DNA of 64,000 nucleotides from JAOBAU01 sp034667465 (GCA_034667465.1 JAXDJV010000025.1:1-64000); one strand, 5' to 3'. Positions 27,101 to 35,330 are shown, numbered from the stretch's first letter. Made by a program: numbers and translations. Notes: generated from the letters alone by a model not told the origin.

Positions 27101-27992
27101 ATGGCGCCGACGTCGCAACGTTCGTCGGCGGTGCCGGAGTAGCCGCCGGCGTCGCACACGATTGCTGACTGTCCGAGCTGCAAACCCCGGGCACGTTGCA
27201 CGCGATCACCGTGAAGCAGTAGTTCGTACCGCTCGTCAGGCCCGGCCACGTGTACGACGTCGACGTCAGATCACCCGTCTCGCCGCCCGTCGTCTTGTTG
27301 CGAACGTGATAACGCGTTGCGCCAGTAGACGCAGACCAGGTAACCGCGACCGATGTCGACGATGGCGCTGACGTCGCAACGTTCGCCGGCGGTGCCGGAA
27401 TCGCGGCCGGCGTCGCGCACGATTGCTGACTGTCCGCGCTGCAAACGCCCGGCACGTTGCAGGCGATGACCGTGAAACAGTAGTTCGTACCGCTCGTCAG
27501 ACCCGGCCACGTGTACGACGTCGACGTGAGATCACCCGTTTCCCCGCCCGTCGTCTTATTGCGAACGTGATAGCGCGTTGCGCCGGCAGACGCAGACCAC
27601 GTAATCGCCACCGATGTCGCCGATGGCACCGACGCGGACACATTCGACGGAGGATTCGGGATCACCGCGGGTGAGGCACACGATTGCAGACTGTCCGAGC
27701 TGCAGACGCCCGGCACGTTGCACGCGATCACCGTGAAGCAGTAGTTGGTGCCGCTCGCCAGGCCCGGCCACGTGTAGGACGTCGACGTCACATCGCCGCT
27801 CTCGCCACCTGTCGTCTTGTTTCGAACTTTGTATCGAGTCGCATTCGCCGTCGTCGACCAGGACACGCGCACCGACGATGTGGAATCGCCCGCAGCACTC
27901 ACTCCGCCCGGCGCGTTCGGCGTAACCGCCTCGGCCGTCACGGCCAGAAGCGCGGTGACCACGATGAACGACAATTGCAGCCGGACAGGCAT
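21168..27992 (-). CDS. Giant secreted protein: 12 FN3 repeats, PKD domains, alpha/beta hydrolase
   Basis: 2274 residues. Signal peptide MPVRLQLSFIVVTALLAVTAEA. Residues about 24-1067 are twelve near-identical 87-residue FN3 repeats (TSVAITWSASAGATRYHVRN, then YCFTVIACNVPGVCSSDSQQ), each with four cysteines likely forming disulfides. Further Ig/FN3 units follow, then a PKD domain (about 1387-1450, YAWDFGDGSS) and a Cna-B-like domain. An alpha/beta hydrolase has oxyanion region VILIHGWQP (about 1584) and nucleophile GHSKGG (about 1689), a lipase/PGAP1-like arrangement. More beta domains and a C-terminal PKD (KWDFGDGTRS) complete it. It probably acts extracellularly as an adhesive esterase or lipase. 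The substrate is unknown. No sorting signal is visible. Confidence 0.85.
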   Translation of the reverse strand: MPVRLQLSFIVVTALLAVTAEAVTPNAPGGVSAAGDSTSSVRVSWSTTANATRYKVRNKTTGGESGDVTSTSYTWPGLASGTNYCFTVIACNVPGVCSSDSLQSCASPAVIPNPPSNVSASVPSATSVAITWSASAGATRYHVRNKTTGGETGDLTSTSYTWPGLTSGTNYCFTVIACNVPGVCSADSQQSCATPAAIPAPPANVATSAPSSTSVAVTWSASTGATRYHVRNKTTGGETGDLTSTSYTWPGLTSGTNYCFTVIACNVPGVCSSDSQQSCATPAATPAPPTNVATSAPSSTSVAITWTASAGATRYHVRNNTTGGETGDITSTSYTWPGLTAGTNYCFTVIACNVPGVCSADSLQSCATPAATPAPPANVATSAASGTSVAITWSASAGATRYHVRNNTTGGETGDVTSTSYTWPGLTAGTNYCFTVIACNVPGVCSSDSQQSCATPAATPAPPANVAASAASGTSVAITWSASAGATRYHVRNKTTGGETGDLTSTSYTWPGLTSGTNYCFTVIACNVPGVCSSDNLQSCATPAATPAPPTNVATSAPSSTAVAVTWTASAGATRYHVRNNTTGGETGDITSTSYTWPNLASGTNYCFTVIACNVPGVCSSDSQQSCATPAVIPAPPTNVATSAPSSTSVTITWSASAGATRYHVRNKTTGGETGDLTSTSYTWPGLTSGTNYCFTVIACNVPGVCSSDSLQSCATPAAIPAPPANVATSAASSTSVAVTWSASAGATRYHVRNKTTGGESGDITSTPYTWPNLTSGTNYCFTVIACNVPGVCSSDSQQSCATPASTPAPPANVATSAASPTSVAISWTASAGATRYHVRNKTTGAESIDITSTPYTWPNLTSGTNYCFTVIACNLPGVCSSDSLQSCATPASTPAPPANVATSAASPTSVAISWSASAGATRYHVRNKTTAGESGDTTSTSYTWPNLTSGTNYCFTVIACNVPGVCSSDSQQSCATPASTPAPPANVAASAASGTSVAITWSASAGATRYHVRNKTTVGESGDITSTSYTWPNLTSGTNYCFTVIACNLPGICGAESASSCATPAAGHLQLFPAAVPLNRPAGAAGQTTFVWSVTADNARTVWVDIHNPLRGTTTPFPMLPEGAAVAGRQLYRYEQPLNSVALYSYRFRADGYGSDTASLPADGSFFGGPDVGCPAGCAQPGAFTLVAPAAGATVSTLPTLTWTAAGEIAAYDVYLWKSGEAPLRAGAVSTTSFAPPKLAASTSYSWKVVARATCECVTESSSGTRTFTTAAAAPASEDAPLFIGEPVVSPSSGVKNLQDFRWTALLKNATSATVVIIDPVNHADNRFAMVKTSSSDGVDTWQFSKKLISDGAYRFRIDATSADGIGTGAPAPPSSSNGPAVFPEGGTPITVDFALNPERPLAGELIHFSSQTPVQNLSYAWDFGDGSSSIEANPEHAYESPATYNVTLTVSQNGGASMRSAMSTASDAGAATVSKSVDVARNANSADVLLKGRVTFDGGSAIANAVVETRLVSYAQQTTPIYRTTDPSGYFTVSVPRTAGARWRISARAKKELGDPYLFESYNEVVFAIDERESATLPDIKVHNPVILIHGWQPTIFGDATARWENWRQHLRAMKFPAVAVNYHFLDPRTQVLISRYWYAQDIAYKVVIPQITDFLSKVATGQRVSVLTMPGSSVDYVKLGLPVFFMIGHSKGGLVARAISSQSPLSPLVRRIVTLATPNNGAYLSPDDNLSPQYVQKTFNATYQTYGLPRSTDVLTIVGCDDWVVRYEIDLPFVIHEGAVPSASDALTKGCEGTCRYLPSVARNTDHTSIGTDELYSEVSEILLRNRNHGGIFNAVPPRCDASSGGGGGSWKGAPVSTEGVGGETTVVRESGFRTDAGETHIRYRADGLTTTISISLAGGQERVRVLRPDGTDVAAQLANRDGMLGGVVALAAGVWDIVLPPRDGDDGAYLVNVIADDGLSLAMSGVDGARIAGDPVRIALTAPAGVTLDRVTIHLQRGLERLSSVEATSGAGAFSATFPAPSEPNAYAVRAVVEGREGSTPFQRTLEQLLIVATSRIRLTGAIDDSVIDTDGDGRRDTVAADVEVEAREAGDYYVSGDLIANGARVAHGGQLARIETAGIQKVRLLLPFRAMPCVADPKLSIRNLTIVDSEHALVPALGPAIVHDVRALVAAGEAECGSASIAADFAVSRMVVRPGDVVQFENRSTGSLTALKWDFGDGTRSTAPAPSHAFATEGTYFVRLQIEGAGETDDAVQEIRVTTVNQRQRVAGH
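24791..27923 (-). repeat. Tandem array of twelve 261-bp coding repeats
   Basis: The FN3 units repeat every 261 bp with very high nucleotide identity, for example the recurring GTGAAGCAGTAGTTCGTACC and CACGTTGCACGCGATCACCG blocks. The array stays in frame, so unit gain or loss changes protein length without frameshift. Interior units differ mainly at a few variable codons. Confidence 0.9.
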
Positions 27993-28051
27993 CCGCGGGC
28001 TCCCGTGTTTTAGGGTGGAAACCCGTCATCGTAGCATCGCGTACGCGATCG

Positions 28052-30541
28052 TCACTCCCCTTCGAGAATCGCGGCGTGCGCGAAGTTGCCGATCACCGCG
28101 GGCCGGATGCGCCAGATGTCGCGCGCGTATTCGTTGATGGTTCGATCCGACGAGAACTTTCCCATCCTCGCGATGTTCAGCAGCGACTTTCGAATCCACG
28201 TATCGCGATTCGAATACTCGACGTCGACCCGCTCCTGCGTTTCGATGTACGGCATCAGGTCGGCGAGATGCACGTACTCGTCGCGCGAGCTGAGGAGATT
28301 CGCGATGAGCGGCTTGAAAAGATCTTTGTCGCCGCGCGAGAAATGGCCGGACGCGATCGAATCGATCACGCGTCTCATCGATCGGTGCGCGTTCAAATAC
28401 TCGTCGGGGTGATGGCCGCCGGCCAGCAGCGACGTCACTTCATCGGCGCGCAGTCCGAAGATGAAAATGTTCTCTTCGCCGACTTCGTCGCGAATCTCGA
28501 TCGTCGCGCCGTCGAGCGTGCCGATCGTCAGCGCGCCGTTGAGCGCCAGCTTCATGTTGCCGGTGCCTGACGCTTCTTTCCCCGCGGTCGAGATCTGTTC
28601 ACTCAGCTCCGCGGCCGGAATGATCGCCTCCGCGAGCGACACTCGATAGTCGGGCAGGTAGACGACGCGAATCAGTTCGCGCGTTTTCGGATCGGCGTTC
28701 ACGACTTCCGCGACCGAGTGGACGAGCTTGATCAGCTGCTTGGCCGCGAAGTAGCCCGGCGCCGACTTTCCGGCGAAGAAAAATGTGCGCGGCACGAGCG
28801 GCGTTTCGCCGTCTTCGACGATCGACCAGTAGCGATGAATGATGTGCAGCACGTTCAGCAGCTGGCGCTTGTATTCGTGGACGCGTTTCACCTGCACGTC
28901 GAACATCGAAGCCGGATCGACGACGATCTCGGTGAGGTCTTTCGTCAGCCGCGCCAGCGCGATCTTGTTGCGCCGCTTCACGTCGACGAGCGATTCGAGC
29001 AGCGACGCGTCATCGGCGAAGAGCTCGAGCTTGCGCAGCTCATCGAGATTGCGAATCCAGCCGTCGCCGATCGACTTCGTGATCAGCGAAGCGAGCGGAC
29101 GATTCGCGTGCAGCAGCCAGCGCCGCGGAGTCACGCCGTTCGTCTTGTTCGTGAAGCGCTCCGGCCACATGCGATGAAAGTCGGGTGCGAGCGTCGTCTT
29201 CACCAGCTCCGAATGCAGTGCCGCGACGCCGTTCACTTTGTGGCTGCCGGTAATGGCGAGATTCGCCATCCGCACCTGGCCGCCGGCGATGATCGACACG
29301 TGATCGAGCATCGACGTCTCGCCGGGATAGCGGCGCTCGACTTCCGCGAGCAGCCGGCGATTGATCTCCTGAATGATCTGCAGATGTCGCGGCAGCACGC
29401 GCTCGAGCATCTCCACCGGCCACTTCTCCAGCGCTTCCGGCAGCAGCGTGTGATTCGTGTAACCGCACGTTTCAACCGTCATCGCCCACGCCGTTTCCCA
29501 CGCCAGACGATGCTCGTCGATGAAGATGCGCATCAGCTCCGCGACGGTCAGCGCCGGATGCGTATCGTTCATCTGCAGCGCGACTTTCGACGAGAACTCG
29601 TCGAGCGAGTCGTGCACCGCGAGGTAACGTTTCACGATGTCGCGCACCGAGCAGGCGACGAGGAAGTACTCCTGCAGCAGTCGCAACTCGCGTCCCGACT
29701 GCACGGCGTCGGACGGATAGAGAATCTTCGAGATCGCTTCGGTGCTGATCTTGTGCTGCACCGCTTTGATGTAATCGCCGGCGTTGAAGATCTCGATGTC
29801 GAACTCGTCCGACGCGCGTGCCGAGTAGAGCCGCAGGACGTTCACGGTCTTGCCGCCGTAGCCGACGATCGGCATGTCGTGCGGTACTCCGGTCAGCACC
29901 TTGAAATCAACCCAGTGCGGGGTGTAGGAGCCGCGCGAATCGTTGCGATGGGCGATGAATCCGTAGACCGGAACCTCGACCGTTTCGTCGGGACGCTCGA
30001 TCAGCCACGGCGAGCCGCCGCTCTGCAGCCAGTGGTCCGGCTTCTCGTGCTGATAGCCGTTCACGAACGACTGGCGAAAGAGTCCGAATTCGTAGTTGAT
30101 CCCGTAGCCGAAGCCGGGATAGTCGAGGCTGGCCAGCGAATCGAGGAAGCAGGCGGCGAGACGTCCGAGGCCGCCGTTGCCCAGTGCTGCGTCAGGCTCG
30201 AGCGCTTCGAACTCTTCGAGGTCGACGCCGAGTTCCGAGATGATCGCGCGCGTGTCGTCGTACAAGCCGAGGTTGGTGAGATTGTTCCCGAGCGCGCGGC
30301 CCATCAGGAACTCCATCGACAGGTAGTAGAGTCGCTTCGCATCCTGCTCGCGATAACGACGCTCGCTTTCGCGCATCGCATCGAGCGCTGGACGGCGCAC
30401 CGCAATCGACAGCGCCTGCAGCCGTTCGGTCGGCGACGCTTCCTTCCACAAGCGTCCTTTCTCCAGACGAAGGAACGATTCGATTCCTTCACGGAGATGG
30501 ACGAAGCCGGCGTTGGAGGGGTTCGAAGGGGCGGGACGCAT
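28052..30541 (-). CDS. glgP: Glycogen/alpha-glucan phosphorylase (GT35)
   Basis: 829 residues, full length for the family. It releases glucose-1-phosphate from alpha-1,4-glucan. Landmarks: DAALGNGGLGRLAACFLDSL near 140-160, the FTNKTNGVTPRRWL block near the middle, and the PLP-lysine motif KEASGTGNMKLALNGALTIG (near 660), followed by GTLDGATIEI. Cytoplasmic. It is divergent from the amidase gene, and no other glycogen genes are in the window. It lies 59 bp downstream of the giant FN3 gene start on the same strand, with a small GGGT..ACCC element between them. Confidence 0.95.
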   Translation of the reverse strand: MRPAPSNPSNAGFVHLREGIESFLRLEKGRLWKEASPTERLQALSIAVRRPALDAMRESERRYREQDAKRLYYLSMEFLMGRALGNNLTNLGLYDDTRAIISELGVDLEEFEALEPDAALGNGGLGRLAACFLDSLASLDYPGFGYGINYEFGLFRQSFVNGYQHEKPDHWLQSGGSPWLIERPDETVEVPVYGFIAHRNDSRGSYTPHWVDFKVLTGVPHDMPIVGYGGKTVNVLRLYSARASDEFDIEIFNAGDYIKAVQHKISTEAISKILYPSDAVQSGRELRLLQEYFLVACSVRDIVKRYLAVHDSLDEFSSKVALQMNDTHPALTVAELMRIFIDEHRLAWETAWAMTVETCGYTNHTLLPEALEKWPVEMLERVLPRHLQIIQEINRRLLAEVERRYPGETSMLDHVSIIAGGQVRMANLAITGSHKVNGVAALHSELVKTTLAPDFHRMWPERFTNKTNGVTPRRWLLHANRPLASLITKSIGDGWIRNLDELRKLELFADDASLLESLVDVKRRNKIALARLTKDLTEIVVDPASMFDVQVKRVHEYKRQLLNVLHIIHRYWSIVEDGETPLVPRTFFFAGKSAPGYFAAKQLIKLVHSVAEVVNADPKTRELIRVVYLPDYRVSLAEAIIPAAELSEQISTAGKEASGTGNMKLALNGALTIGTLDGATIEIRDEVGEENIFIFGLRADEVTSLLAGGHHPDEYLNAHRSMRRVIDSIASGHFSRGDKDLFKPLIANLLSSRDEYVHLADLMPYIETQERVDVEYSNRDTWIRKSLLNIARMGKFSSDRTINEYARDIWRIRPAVIGNFAHAAILEGE

Positions 30542-30598
30542 TAATTCATCCTAACGCACGCGTGGTAGGGAAATGTCCATCCCGGGCACTCCTCAGGT

Positions 30599-31234
30599 AT
30601 GGGCAAACAGGGAACGATCGTCATCGATCCGGGTCATGGCGGAGCCGCGAAGACCGGCGGTTCGTCAGCGAACAACGCCACGAGTCCGAGCGGCGTGCTC
30701 GAGAAGAACGTCACGCTGCGGATGGCGTTTCTGACACGAGACGCGCTGCTCGCGGAAGCGAACGCCGGCGGTCATCAGTTGAAGGTCGTGCTGACGCGCG
30801 AAGACGACAGCAACCTCGGCCTTTCCGCACGCGCGAACGTCGCAAAGAAAGAGAAAGCAAAGCTCTTCCTCAGCATTCACTGCAACGCCAGCGACGAGCA
30901 CAATGCGCGCGGCGTCGAGACGCTCATCCGCCCCGCGAACCTCGGCAACGTCAATCATGCCGAGGACAAAGCGTTCGCGCAGAAAATCCAGAACGCGGTC
31001 CTCGGTGCGATCAAAGCGCGCGACGCAAAAACGAAAGATCGCGGAGTGAAAGATCAGGAGCTCGGAGTCCTGCGAGACGAAGAGCTCGGCCCCGGCGTCG
31101 CAGCATGTCTCGTCGAGCTCGAATTCATCGATCGAACGGACGTCGACGAGTTGCTGAACATCGGGCCGGATTCGCCCGCGGTAAGGGAAGAGATCGCGCT
31201 TGCCATCGCGCAGGCGATGATTGCAGCGCTGTGA
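30599..31234 (+). CDS. N-acetylmuramoyl-L-alanine amidase (Amidase_3) without signal peptide
   Basis: 211 residues forming a single zinc amidase catalytic domain. Zn ligands and catalytic residues are visible: TIVIDPGHGG (His), LEKNVTLR (Glu), LFLSIHCNAS (His) and VELEFID (catalytic Glu). It cleaves the amide between muramic acid and the stem peptide. There is no signal peptide, TM segment or cell-wall-binding domain, unlike AmiA/B/C. It would need another export route, or may act in the cytoplasm on recycled muropeptides or like an endolysin. The 3' end nearly touches the convergent helicase gene. Confidence 0.85.
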   Translation: MGKQGTIVIDPGHGGAAKTGGSSANNATSPSGVLEKNVTLRMAFLTRDALLAEANAGGHQLKVVLTREDDSNLGLSARANVAKKEKAKLFLSIHCNASDEHNARGVETLIRPANLGNVNHAEDKAFAQKIQNAVLGAIKARDAKTKDRGVKDQELGVLRDEELGPGVAACLVELEFIDRTDVDELLNIGPDSPAVREEIALAIAQAMIAAL

Positions 31235-31237
31235 TCG

Positions 31238-34042
31238 CTACTCGTCCCAGCCGAGCAGCTGATCCAACTCCTCGGGTGTGAACTGCTTCACGAGTGACGG
31301 ATCGTCCGTTTGAATCAGATCGTGCGCGAGCGCTGCTTTCGATTCGACGAGTGCGTCGATCTTCTCTTCAAGCGTGTGCCGTGTGATGAGCTTGATGACC
31401 TGCACGCCTTTGTTCTGGCCGAGGCGGTGGACGCGGTCCGTGGCCTGATCTTCGCGCGCCTGATTCCACCAGCGATCGTAGTGAATGACGACTGACGCGC
31501 TGGTGAGATCGATGCCGACGCCGGCGGCGCGCAGGCTGGCGGTGAAGACGCGGCATTCGGGATCGTCGCGGAAGCGTTTCACTTCCGCGCCGCGCTCGCG
31601 CGTCGCGCCTTTGATCGACGCGAAGCCGATGTTGTTGCGGTCGAGATGCTGCTCGATCAGCTCCAGCATCGAAAGATACTGACTGAAGACGACGACCTTC
31701 AGTCCGCTCGTCATGCACTCGTCGAGCAGCTCCGTGAACAGCTCCCACTTGCCCGACGGCACATCGGCGCCGAGCGGACCGCGCAGCGACGCCGGGTGAT
31801 TGCAGATCTGCTTCAGATAGTTGAGCGCGGCGAAGACATGGATGTACGGGATCTTCGCGCCGGCGCGGAGTTGCGCGCGCAGCGGTTCCGCGCGCGACTC
31901 GATCACGCTGCGATAGATGGCGCGCTGCTCCGGCGTCAGCTCGCAGTAACGCTTGTCGACGATCTTCGGCGGCAGCTCCGGCAACACCTGCGCCTTCGTC
32001 CGCCGCAACACGAACGGTCGCACGAGTCGCTGCAACAGCCGGCGATCGTTAACCGTCGCCGGCAGATAACCGGGAACGACGAAATCGACGAGCGTCTTCA
32101 GCTCGCGCTCGTGATTCTCGACCGGCGTGCCGGTCAGGCCGATGGCGATGCGTCGATCGATGGCGCGCAGCGCCTGATGCGTCGCCGTGTCGGGATTCTT
32201 GATCGTCTGAATCTCATCGACGATCAGCAGATCGAACGTTCGCGCGCGCAGCCGTTCGAGATCGCTGCGCAACACGCCGTACGACGTGACGATCAGCCGC
32301 GCATCGCGGCGCACGCCGCGGCCGGCGCCGTAGTGAATCGTGAACGGGATGTCGGGCAGATAACGCGCGAGCTTCTCGCGCCAGTGATCGATGACCGACG
32401 TCGGACAGACGATCAGGATCGAAGGTGTCGTACCGAGCGTCAGCGAGGGCGAATCATCTGTTGCGTGCCCCTCCCTCCCGGATCCCTCGCTACGCTCGGG
32501 ATGACAGAGCGCCCGAATGAGCGCCATCGCCTGATGCGTTTTGCCGAGGCCCATGTCGTCGCAGAGCAGCCCGCCGAAACCGTTTTGCTGCAGCAGCCAG
32601 AGCCAGTGATAGCCGGTCTGCTGATAACCGTAGAGATCGATGCCGAGTGCGGCCGGCGTCGGCGCGGCGCTGGCGTCGTGCAGATCGTCGAAAACGCGGA
32701 AGACCGCTTCCGTCGCTTCGTCGCCGCGGAACACCGCTTTGCCGCGGACGAGACTGCGCACGCGGAGATACTCGAGCTTCGTCAGCAGCATCCGGCCGGC
32801 GCCGTAGAAGCGGGTCGCGTCGAGCCATGCGAACTGCGCATCGGCGACGTCGATCCAGACATTGCCACGCACCAGGACATGCTTCTTCTCTTTCCGTGCC
32901 GCGGCGATGTCGGCGGCCGGAATCAACTCGCCGCCGCAATGCAGCACCACATCGACGTCGAGCAGCTCGCTCGTCGCCGGCGCGAAGTCGTACGACACCT
33001 CATCCTTCTCTTCGAAGAAGCGCGCGTCGCGCAGCTGCTGTGGCACGAGCTCGCGCGGCATCAGCGACAGCGCGTGACGATGCTTCGAAACGAACGCGAA
33101 GACTTCGCTCTCCGGAATCAGCGTCTCGCGATCGAACGGCAATCCGGTCGTCGGTCGAACCTCGAACAGCGCCGCCTGTCCGCGCGCGCCAGAATCGCCG
33201 AACAGCAGCGGGACATCGCGAAGCGTGGCGAATGTTTCGTCGAGCAGCAACCAGCGGCCGAATCGCGCCAGCGATGCGCGTTCGTGAATGGTTCCGATCG
33301 AATCGATGACGACCGGCACGAGCTTCAGCGCGAACGCCGGCGTCAGCTCGAGCCGCAGCGATGGCGTGAGTGATTCCGGCGCGAGAGCGAATCCGCTTGT
33401 GCGCGCGATCGCGCCGTCGCCGGCGGAGATCACGTACTCGACGGCGCTCTTCGGAATGACGAGCTCGGAGTCACCGAGCGCGAGTTGCGCGCCGCCGTCG
33501 CGAATCGAAAGCATCGCGCCCTCGCCATCGCCGAAGCGGATGAACTGCTCCTTGCTCCAGCGATACCACGCCGACGATTCCCACTTCGTGCGCGTCGAAC
33601 CGGCGCCCCGACGCAGCAACTCCAGCTCCTGATCGGTCATCACGTACTTGCGCAGCAGATCTTCGCGCTTGTCGTGCGGCGGCTCCGCGACCTGGCGTCC
33701 TTCCGTGAACGACTCGAAGCCGACCGAACGCCAGAAGCTCGCCTCGTAGCGCTCGTTCGTCAGCTGGCCGTCGGCGTTCGACGACGTCGCCAGCACCGCG
33801 GCGAGATGGCGACAGAGATCGCCGAAGCGCAGCTGCTCATTGCAGCTACACCACCAGCGCGTGATCTTCGCCGGATCGACGACGACGATCGGCGCGAACG
33901 TCCGCCGTTCGTTCTCGACGACGTACGCGGTGTACGCGGAGCGGAAGAAAAGCGGCGACCGGATCGCGAGCCGTTTCGCGACGGCGTCGAACTGCTGGAT
34001 GGTCGAGGGGCTGAACGCGGGGACGAACCGGGACGGGATCAC
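31238..34042 (-). CDS. SWIM zinc-finger SNF2-family helicase with a translated repeat insert
   Basis: 934 residues from a GTG overlapping the kbl stop. N-terminal SWIM finger WWCSC..LCRHLAAVL (about 63-85). Then a long middle region and a SNF2/RapA-type ATPase: motif I DDMGLGKTHQ (about 490), motif Ia ILIVCPTSV, motif II VDEIQ (about 604), motif III GLTGTPVENH, and C-terminal motifs VVFSQYLSMLELIEQ and DRVHRLGQ. It translocates on dsDNA to remodel protein-DNA complexes. Between motifs I and Ia lies a 26-residue insertion, CHPERSEGSGREGHATDD and following residues, which is a translated dispersed repeat. It falls where a surface loop is expected, so the enzyme may still work. Confidence 0.9.
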   Translation of the reverse strand: MIPSRFVPAFSPSTIQQFDAVAKRLAIRSPLFFRSAYTAYVVENERRTFAPIVVVDPAKITRWWCSCNEQLRFGDLCRHLAAVLATSSNADGQLTNERYEASFWRSVGFESFTEGRQVAEPPHDKREDLLRKYVMTDQELELLRRGAGSTRTKWESSAWYRWSKEQFIRFGDGEGAMLSIRDGGAQLALGDSELVIPKSAVEYVISAGDGAIARTSGFALAPESLTPSLRLELTPAFALKLVPVVIDSIGTIHERASLARFGRWLLLDETFATLRDVPLLFGDSGARGQAALFEVRPTTGLPFDRETLIPESEVFAFVSKHRHALSLMPRELVPQQLRDARFFEEKDEVSYDFAPATSELLDVDVVLHCGGELIPAADIAAARKEKKHVLVRGNVWIDVADAQFAWLDATRFYGAGRMLLTKLEYLRVRSLVRGKAVFRGDEATEAVFRVFDDLHDASAAPTPAALGIDLYGYQQTGYHWLWLLQQNGFGGLLCDDMGLGKTHQAMALIRALCHPERSEGSGREGHATDDSPSLTLGTTPSILIVCPTSVIDHWREKLARYLPDIPFTIHYGAGRGVRRDARLIVTSYGVLRSDLERLRARTFDLLIVDEIQTIKNPDTATHQALRAIDRRIAIGLTGTPVENHERELKTLVDFVVPGYLPATVNDRRLLQRLVRPFVLRRTKAQVLPELPPKIVDKRYCELTPEQRAIYRSVIESRAEPLRAQLRAGAKIPYIHVFAALNYLKQICNHPASLRGPLGADVPSGKWELFTELLDECMTSGLKVVVFSQYLSMLELIEQHLDRNNIGFASIKGATRERGAEVKRFRDDPECRVFTASLRAAGVGIDLTSASVVIHYDRWWNQAREDQATDRVHRLGQNKGVQVIKLITRHTLEEKIDALVESKAALAHDLIQTDDPSLVKQFTPEELDQLLGWDE
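32428..32505. repeat. Dispersed inverted repeat inserted in frame in the helicase gene
   Basis: Arms GTACCGAGCGTCAGCGAGG and CCTCGCTACGCTCGGGATGAC. It adds about 26 codons without a stop, encoding HPERSEGSG on the gene strand. Member of the GTCATCCCGAGCG family. Confidence 0.88.
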
Positions 34043-35229
34043 GCGTTGCTCAACACCTCATGTTTTTCCGCGACGGCGACGATCGCCTCGATGGCACGAT
34101 CGAGATGTTCGCGCGTGTGCGCGGCGCTGATCTGGCAGCGCAGCCGCGCGGCGCCCTGCGGCACGACCGGGAAGCCGAATCCGGAAAGGTAGATGCCGCG
34201 ATCGAGCAGCTCCGCCGACATCGCGATCGCTTTCGCGGTGTCGCCGATGATGATCGGGACGATCGGATGGATTCCTTCGCGCACCGTCACCCCTTTCGCG
34301 GTGAGCTGCGCGCGGAAGTACATCGTGTTGTCGCGGAGTCGCGTGACGAAGCTCGGATCGTTCTCGAGCAGATCGATTGCTGCGAGTGATCCCATCACGA
34401 CCGCAGGCGGCAGCGTGTTCGAGAAAAGATACGGACGCGATTTCTGGCGCAGGTAATCGACGAGCGGTTTCGGGCCGGTCGTGAATCCGCCGTGTGAGCC
34501 GCCGAGCGCTTTGCCGAGCGTCGAGGTGTGCGCGTCGATCTTTCCGGCCACTCCCAGTTCCTCGGCGGTGCCGCGTCCGGTCTTGCCGAGGACACCGGTA
34601 CCGTGCGAATCGTCGACGACCAGGAACGCGCCGTACTCCTTCGCAATGTCGATCATCTCCGGCAGCGGCGCGAGCGAGCCTTCCATCGAGAAGACGCCGT
34701 CGGTCATCACGACCGTGTTGCGTGATTCCTTCGTCACTTCCAGCGCGCGGCGGAAGTCGGCCATGTCGCGATTTTTGAAGCGCTCCTTGCGCGCCTTCGC
34801 GAGGCGAATGCCGTCGATGATCGAGGCGTGATTCAGCTCGTCGGAAACGATCGCGTCCTGTTCGAGCGCGACCGTTTGAAAGAGACCTTCGTTGGCATTC
34901 CAGCACGAGCCGTACAGGATCGTGTCGTCGGTGCCGAAGAACTGCGCGATCCGCTCTTCGAGCGTGCGATGGATCGTCTGTGTGCCGCAGATGAAGCGAA
35001 CTGACGCGAGGCCGTAACCGTAGTCGCTCTCCGCTTTCTCCGCCGCTTCGACGATGGCCGGATGATTGGCGAGGCCGAGGTAATTGTTGGAAGTCAACAT
35101 GATGACTTCCCCTTTTCCTTCGACCTCGACGACCGGCCCCTGCGCCGATTTCATCAACAGCTCGCGCTTCAGCGTGCCGGCGGCGCGCATCTCGTCCAAT
35201 TCGGCGGAGAGCGTGGAAACTAGTGTCAA
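34039..35229 (-). CDS. kbl: Glycine C-acetyltransferase / 2-amino-3-ketobutyrate CoA ligase
   Basis: 396 residues from a TTG at 35229, preceded by AGGAG with 6-nt spacing. The frame is open further upstream, but that stretch only translates a dispersed repeat (SLIPHASYL), and 396 residues matches the family's ~398. A PLP-dependent alpha-oxoamine synthase: NNYLGLANHP near the start, DDSHGTGVLGKTGRGTAEE, and the PLP lysine in TLGKALGGSHGG. It converts 2-amino-3-oxobutyrate plus CoA to glycine plus acetyl-CoA. No threonine dehydrogenase is adjacent, so a related aminoketone synthase activity is possible. It overlaps the helicase gene by 4 nt. Confidence 0.9.
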   Translation of the reverse strand: MTLVSTLSAELDEMRAAGTLKRELLMKSAQGPVVEVEGKGEVIMLTSNNYLGLANHPAIVEAAEKAESDYGYGLASVRFICGTQTIHRTLEERIAQFFGTDDTILYGSCWNANEGLFQTVALEQDAIVSDELNHASIIDGIRLAKARKERFKNRDMADFRRALEVTKESRNTVVMTDGVFSMEGSLAPLPEMIDIAKEYGAFLVVDDSHGTGVLGKTGRGTAEELGVAGKIDAHTSTLGKALGGSHGGFTTGPKPLVDYLRQKSRPYLFSNTLPPAVVMGSLAAIDLLENDPSFVTRLRDNTMYFRAQLTAKGVTVREGIHPIVPIIIGDTAKAIAMSAELLDRGIYLSGFGFPVVPQGAARLRCQISAAHTREHLDRAIEAIVAVAEKHEVLSNA

Positions 35230-35250
35230 GTTCTGCTCCTGGTAGAAAGT

Positions 35251-35330
35251 AATGAGGTATGAGGCATGGGGTATGAGTGAGGCGTACCCGAAGGCACTCA
35301 TACCTCATCACTCATTCCTCATGCCTCGTT
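35251..35330. repeat. ATGAGGTATGAGG-type repeat cluster
   Basis: AATGAGGTATGAGGCATGGG at 35251-35270 and GTATGAGTGA at 35271-35280 are mirrored by CACTCATACCTCATCACTC and CATTCCTCATGCCTCG at 35295-35328, giving a large imperfect hairpin. It fills the gap between cysteine dioxygenase and kbl in the same transcription direction. Confidence 0.8.

Noticed and set aside
24328..27249. Open frames such as 24328-25944 and 26488-27249 inside the FN3 array
   Set aside because: They are other-frame readings of the same tandem repeat, repeating the same shadow peptide.
24791..27923. CRISPR-like periodicity
   Set aside because: The period is 261 bp, fully coding and in frame as FN3 domains. There are no short repeats with unique spacers.
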